Positions 58,889 through 64,000 of a stretch of 64,000 nt of DNA are shown in pieces. Origin of the DNA: Papiliotrema nemorosa (Eukaryota; Basidiomycota; Tremellomycetes; Tremellales; Rhynchogastremaceae); NCBI GenBank assembly GCA_032158125.1, contig JASKOT010000019.1, positions 124,001 to 188,000 of the forward strand, given 5' to 3'. Each line of letters opens with the position of its first letter. Position 1 is the stretch's first letter. The position numbers were made by a program, and so were the translations under genes. The notes beneath the pieces are model-generated. The model did not search any database. It worked only from the letters and a program-made list of their open reading frames with translations, and was not told where the DNA came from.

Positions 58889-61414
58889 ATGGCAGAGCAA
58901 TCACAACTCCAAAATTTTCCGTGCACAGCACCGGGTTGCTCTCAAGTAAGCTCGTACCACACCACCTCGGTTACCCCACTTGAAATAACACCGAAGCTGA
59001 GAATATCAGGTCTTTCGTCGTCGGGAATACCTCAGACGGCATGAGAATACGCGTGAGCTTTGTCTCGACCCCACCGTGTCGGTTTGTGCTTATCTTGCTT
59101 CAGATGCAAACCAAAAACCGCACGAGTGCGAGAAATGCGGCAAAGGCTTCGGACGAAGGTGTGTCTCTTGCCCAAGCGACACAGCAGGTCTCATGCATTC
59201 ATTCTAAAAAGACAGAGATGTCCTTGTCCGGCATCAACGTCGTTGTGGTATTCCTAAGGATCTGGATGCAGGAGGGACTCCTCGCGCAAGTCCTCAAGAA
59301 GAGACCCCAAACTCGCTAGGTAATCAATCATCTTCCAGCGAATGGGGCAACAATCGACCACCTCTTGTCACCCAGGCGGCTCGGACAGATATACTATCGC
59401 ACCCTATTTCGACCAATGTACGATCACGTCCTGATCCATCCGGATCTTTCAGCCCAAAGCGCCGTAGAACGGATTCTTTCCTAGATGTCATATCTCGACC
59501 TCCATCGATAGAATGCGCCATAGATGGGTCAGGATCTACTTTCACCTCTCAAGCACCCCTACCGATACATGCAATCGATTTCAATGCCCCGTTAAACGGC
59601 TCCATACGGCAAACCGAGCCTATCGATCAGCCTCAGGAGCTGAATCTGTGGAATCAACCCGTCCCCGACTGGCTGACCGGCTTGGAAGGACAGAGTGTAA
59701 GGTTCCCCTTCTCGGCCGTTCATCTGCACCCGGTATCTGATGTGAGCAGATGTCGATGGATTATTTACCTTTTGAAACCTACCTTGCGAGCTCGGTCTTT
59801 GATGTGGAAGCTTTCCTTGCGGGAGGCAATGATGATAGTAGCAAGAACCCTCTGCTTCCATTCCCCGATCCAGGAAATCTAGCTCAGCCTTCCCCGACCT
59901 CAATCAGCCGGATAATGGCTGATCTCGCGCCTGATCCTCATTCCTCGCTCTAGTCAGTCAGTCATGTCGAGAGCTTCTGACTGGTAGTGTGCCTAGTGAT
60001 CGTTTCATGGCGTATTATAGAATGCGACACTGGGATATACCCCGACTGATCGACCTGACCTCTTGCGCCGAAGCGACCATATCGGACGTCCTACCTCATC
60101 TGGATTTCTTGCACAGAGCAACTTTCCGCCTGGATATGCTCGCAACATGCCTAGCGTTCTCGGTGTGCGTGGTCGGAGCGCTAGTGCAGCCTAACACACA
60201 TTCTTGGGATACTGCTCCAGTGGCTCGAAATGAACTGACGACCACCCTGATGCGCGTGAGCTCAGCCTCCGCTGGAATTTGTGGTACTGCGCTCACCGGA
60301 TAGTCCTTTTCCATGGCGAAGGAGATCCGGATGTCCGAGTACAACTGTGCGCTGAATCAAGCCTTGGTCCTGCTACAAAGCCCGCAACTTCTGAGCGACG
60401 TCCCCTCTGAGAATATCCGAGGCTGTATGTATCGCAGCAGTATCGTCAACGTAAGCAGAACGTGTGTCCGGCATCATTGACGGAAGACTGCTCGCCAGGT
60501 GGGTCTCCTGGATCCCTCCACATCGCATTGCGGACTCAGCATATCGCTTCCACCCGAGCCCTGGACCTTCTCCGAAGTGGACCTCTACTGGCGGCGCTGG
60601 ATCCAGCTCGAATCACGACGAAGAACAGCGTACTTTCTGTTCGTCTTCGATACCAACGCTACTGCGCAGAGCTCAATCCCCCATGCTTTGACGCCTGTGG
60701 AGATTTGCTCGATGCCGATGCCTGCCCCACAGTCCATCTGGACTGCCGGAACCGCAGAGGTATGGCTTTCACGTGCAAAACCGTTTAGACCTTTACGTTT
60801 GCGTGAGTTGATGCGGCATCTTTTCGATCCGGCAGAGCACGGGGATCCTGATAAAATCCGGATCCCTTCATTGAGCCATACCGGCTTGACAGCTGCCATG
60901 ATCACCATTGTGCGGTGTATAGTTGATATAGGTGAGGGAAGGAGAGAGAGTGGGAGCTGGTGCGATGTGACGGACACGTGGAGTGACAGGGACGAATCGG
61001 AACACTGGGCGCTGTCAGCATTTCCAAGCATGGTCACCAGGGCAGTCGTCCTCGAAAGGCTCACCAAAGCCATCGAACGCGTGAGATAATCGATGCTAAA
61101 CCTGCTTCTCGCTGATGTTACAGTGGAAGTGCTTGTGGGATCATCCGGCATTGGGACAAGCTGGCCGTGATCCTGTCGGCAAACTGTCTTACTCCCAAGG
61201 TATTTTCCGGCTACAGATGGCAGGGAGCTTATATTGACGCACAGATGCCATGCCATTCTTCTGGCTGGGCCAAGCACTGCTCAACGTTGTCTCCTCGTCT
61301 TCGCCGATGGAGGTACGGAGGAAATTCGTAACGCAGATCAGTCTCGCGGACATGTTGGCGAGCGCAAAGAGCTTTACAAGAATGGGCAATACGGAGATCA
61401 GTGTATCCCGCTGA
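58889..61414 (+). CDS. C2H2/C2HC zinc-finger transcription factor with fungal-specific TF domain
   Basis: About seven exons run from the ATG at 58889 (MAEQSQLQNFPCTAPGC) to the TGA at 61412-61414, roughly 700 residues. The first finger is FPCTAPGCSQVFRRREYLRRHENTH, written here in two pieces (CTAPGCSQ and VFRRREYLRRHENTH). A TGEKP-like linker (ANQKPHE) leads to the second finger (CEKCGKGFGRR, then DVLVRHQRRC), which ends in Cys instead of the last His. Both fingers are split by introns. A Ser/Pro-rich linker with a possible nuclear localisation signal (SFSPKRRRTDSF) follows. The C-terminal half (FMAYYRMRHWDIPRLI to VSSASAGICG and on) is the fungal-specific TF domain. It is a candidate regulator of the flanking sugar-use genes; this is inferred from position. 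Confidence 0.85.
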
Positions 61415-61497
61415 TACATACGATATCTGAAGAAGAGGAAGTTCAGAAAGCATTGGGTAAACCTATTGTAGCACAACTCTGTGTAAGGAGCGCAAAT

Positions 61498-64000
61498 TTA
61501 ACGCCTGACAGGATCGCGGTTCCCTACCCAGCTCCAATCGTGAGGCACAAAGATAGTGATTGAAGCAGTGATAGCGACAGCTGACGTCGCAAGTCGGACC
61601 TCGTAAAATCCTTGATCGACCATCCAACAATTCTGACTCACATCGTAATAGGAGAATGCCTTGTGCTAGATCATCAGCCCACGATGAGGACCACTCAATG
61701 CTGAGCCTTACATCAATATGCAGAGTTACCGTGGATTTTTCGCCGGGCTGGAGAGTGGTTTTGCTGAACCCGGCTAATTCCATTTCTACTCTCTCGAACC
61801 TTGACGCGACGGCATGCACGTAGACCTGTCCTATTGCTGCGCCCGGAAGAGTCCCGGTGTTGGTCACGTCAAAGCTCAGTGAAAGGTTCAAATCACTGAC
61901 CCAATGACCAGTGAGGTTGCTGATGATAAGCGTTGCTTATCCCCTGTGACGCAAACAACTCACGACATCTCGAAAGTGGTGTAGGTCAAACCGTGACCGA
62001 AAGGAAACAGACTCTGCGGATGGCCAGGCTGGTCAAAGTATCGATACCCAACATACAAGCCTTCTTTGTAGACGGTGTCGACCGGGTGTCCAAATCCCTC
62101 ATGACTCGGGCAATCTTCCATGCGCTTCGGCCACGTGAAAGGCAACTTGGATGATGGATTATGCTTGCCAAATAAGACATCGGCAACGCCATTCCCCACT
62201 TCATTCCCACCATAGAACGACTGGACTATTGTCGAGGCTTGATCGGCCCAGGGCATTTCGACGGGCATTCCGGACTGGTTAACGATCACAGCATCAGGAT
62301 TGACGGCCAGTATAGCTTTCACGAGCGCGTTGGTATAACCGGGAAGGTCGAGGTTGGCTCTATCATATGCCTCCGACTCCCATTCGCCATTCAAGCCGAT
62401 GAAGACTATGGTCTTGTCGCATGACTGACTGACCTCCACAGCTTTCGCAATTTCGGCTTGTATATTGTATTTGGGTCGCCCGCCAATCCGAATTCCTCCA
62501 CGCCGCCCAGACTGGAATCAGCGGTGTCTGGGTTGAGAAATTGGCTCACATAAGGAGAGTTGGCACTCAGCTCCTTGAAATTGGAGAATCGGACTTCCAG
62601 CGTGTACTGCTGTCCTTCGATCAAGTGAATTTCCCCTGTTCGTTCCTCTGATCCCGTATTGAACTAGGCTCAATTACGTCTACATTCGGACACTTACGAA
62701 ATGCGTATCGATCTTTTGGTCGCACGAGTTTTCCACCAAAAGCTTGCCATCCACGTACAAGTCACCTTGTCCTGCTACCGCTAGACCGATTATCCAGTCT
62801 CCTGTTCTGTTCGGGGTCAGGATCGAAGTCATCTGAGCTGTGAGATGATGAACATGTATGACTCAATGAGACATACCTTGACGTAACCTCGGGTCGGAAA
62901 GGTATTTGGTATGCCATCCGTGAAGAAGCCGTATGTTCCGGCGATGTCTTTCTTGAAATGGCAGATGGGAGCATCTGATTCCCATGGGCTGTATACGTCA
63001 GCATCGAACGTCGGTATGGCTCACTTCTCGGAATAAAACTCTACGGTGCTCATGCCGAGGTTCCCTTGGGCCGAGGAGACGAGTGACGATAGAAGTGGGG
63101 TCCATTTATTGTTATCACACCCAATGCTGTACGTCACGGTCGCTTGGCACACTGCCGCCGCGGTGACGATGGCATCGAATGGTGTAACCGCATAGCTCGC
63201 AGCCAAACTTGCACTGCCTCCCCCGGATATACAGGCCACTTTAGCATTCGGTCCAATGACGGCGATTTTGCTTCGAGGCTGGACCTGAAGTGGGAGGATA
63301 CCGGATAAGTTCTTCAGAACAACGACAGCCTCGGCCGCTGCTTGTCTCATCAAAAGACGACTGTCATGAGTCTCGTTCGTGTTTTCCGCTGCTTCGTACG
63401 GGATACCGGATGCTTGCGCCTGCGCCACGAAGTGGAGAACCTCTGGTAAGGGAAGCTCAGACAAAGGCTCCTTACCCTTAGAACGCATGCGTCAACTTCG
63501 TCTAGGGAAAGCTTGCCCGATAAGATGTCTCGTTCGATCAGGGGACCTCTGTAAACCGAAGGTCCGGGCATCTCAAGGTCAAGACCGGCTTTTATAGCGT
63601 CGTAGCAGGAATACGTCCCTCCCCAATCGGATATCGTCATTCCTTTGAAGCCAAAGTCTTTGCGTAGGATGTCACGGATAAGTTGACAATGTTCCGAGGC
63701 ATGGGTGCCGTTTACTCGGTTATAAGAGGTCATCTAAACGTTCATCAGTGCCGGCCTGGTCATAGCTCGCAAGTCAACTGACCACGGTGGCTGGGTTACC
63801 CTTGCAGAGTATTCGAAAGGGCTCGAGATAGATTTCGTGTAGCGTTCTTTGGTCTACCACGGAGTTGGTACTTCGCCTATTGAATTCTTGCTCGTTGCAA
63901 AGGAAATCTGAAGAATCAGCCACGCAGACCCGGAGGGGGTCAGACGTACGTTTCGGACTGGTCATGACTTTCACGCTGTGAACCCCTTCAGACCATGCCA
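61498..64000 (-). CDS. GH3 beta-glucosidase with PA14 domain (5' partial, runs off the right edge)
   Basis: About seven exons remain; the N-terminal ~150 residues lie beyond base 64000. The first visible part reads SPKHFLCNEQEFNRR, then VVDQRTLHEIYLEPF, the sequence around the first catalytic domain. The nucleophile Asp is in GMTISDWGGTYS. The second domain follows (VVVLKNLSGILPLQ). A PA14 insert (GTYGFFTDGIPNTFPTRGY to the FNTGSEERTGEIHL region) comes next, then GLNGEWESEAYDRANLDLPG with the acid/base Glu, and a fibronectin-III-like end (GHGLTYTTFEMSNL). The true stop is the TAA at 61498-61500, after an intron that must be removed (donor GTAAGG). GH3 enzymes of this build are intracellular cellobiases in yeasts. 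No secretion signal can be judged, as the N-terminus is missing. Confidence 0.93.

Noticed and set aside
61463..61891. Open frame suggesting that the beta-glucosidase stops at 61463
   Set aside because: It reads through an intron (donor GTAAGG); the spliced frame gives the expected GH3 ending (KAFSYYDV and VRLATSAVAITAS) and stops at 61498.

Overview
This is nuclear DNA from a basidiomycete fungus, most likely a Tremellomycete (Cryptococcus/Kwoniella-like) yeast. Almost every recognisable gene is broken by several very short GT-AG introns (about 33-110 nt, with CTAAC/CTGAC/CTCAC-like branch sites close to the acceptor). Genes are densely packed on both strands. They encode eukaryotic housekeeping proteins such as HUS1, GRR1, NEO1, SCD6, ZW10, CTNNBL1, RRN6, PET191 and the dolichyl-diphosphate phosphatase. 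No rRNA, tRNA, CRISPR array or transposon could be supported. Unless stated, exon structures are my own splice reconstructions, made by joining open frames at GT-AG sites so that conserved protein motifs stay intact.

Region 1 (1-12.6 kb): a 5'-truncated LRR-like protein with an acidic tail, a four-helix voltage-sensor-like membrane protein, an orphan 452-residue protein, an aldo-keto reductase, a large disordered protein and a TB2/DP1/REEP-type ER-shaping protein. Region 2 (13.2-34.7 kb) is housekeeping: SCD6 (mRNA decapping/translation repression), CAX4-type phosphatase (dolichol recycling), PET191 (cytochrome oxidase assembly), HUS1 (9-1-1 checkpoint clamp), a synaptobrevin R-SNARE, GRR1 (SCF ubiquitin ligase), NEO1 (P4 flippase), divergent from LEU5 (mitochondrial CoA carrier), RRN6-like (Pol I core factor), and an anion:cation symporter-type MFS permease.

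Region 3 (34.7-44.6 kb): a 1.65-kb intergenic gap, an unrecognised protein, CTNNBL1 (spliceosome-associated) divergent from ZW10 (NRZ/Dsl1 tether and kinetochore), and a disordered protein with degron-like motifs.

Region 4 (44.9-53.0 kb) is the most unusual part. Five intron-poor minus-strand genes of unknown function lie head-to-tail, interrupted only by a plus-strand 3-hydroxyacyl-CoA dehydrogenase. Two of them share a common layout and look like highly diverged paralogs. An orphan at 4.1-5.5 kb may be a distant relative. This looks like a lineage-specific, fast-evolving gene array.

Region 5 (53.3-64 kb): acireductone dioxygenase (methionine salvage), followed by an apparent sugar-utilisation cluster. 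This comprises an MFS sugar/lactose-permease-like transporter, a monocarboxylate-permease-like MFS protein, a zinc-finger/fungal-specific transcription factor and an intracellular-type GH3 beta-glucosidase with a PA14 insert. The beta-glucosidase runs off the right edge.
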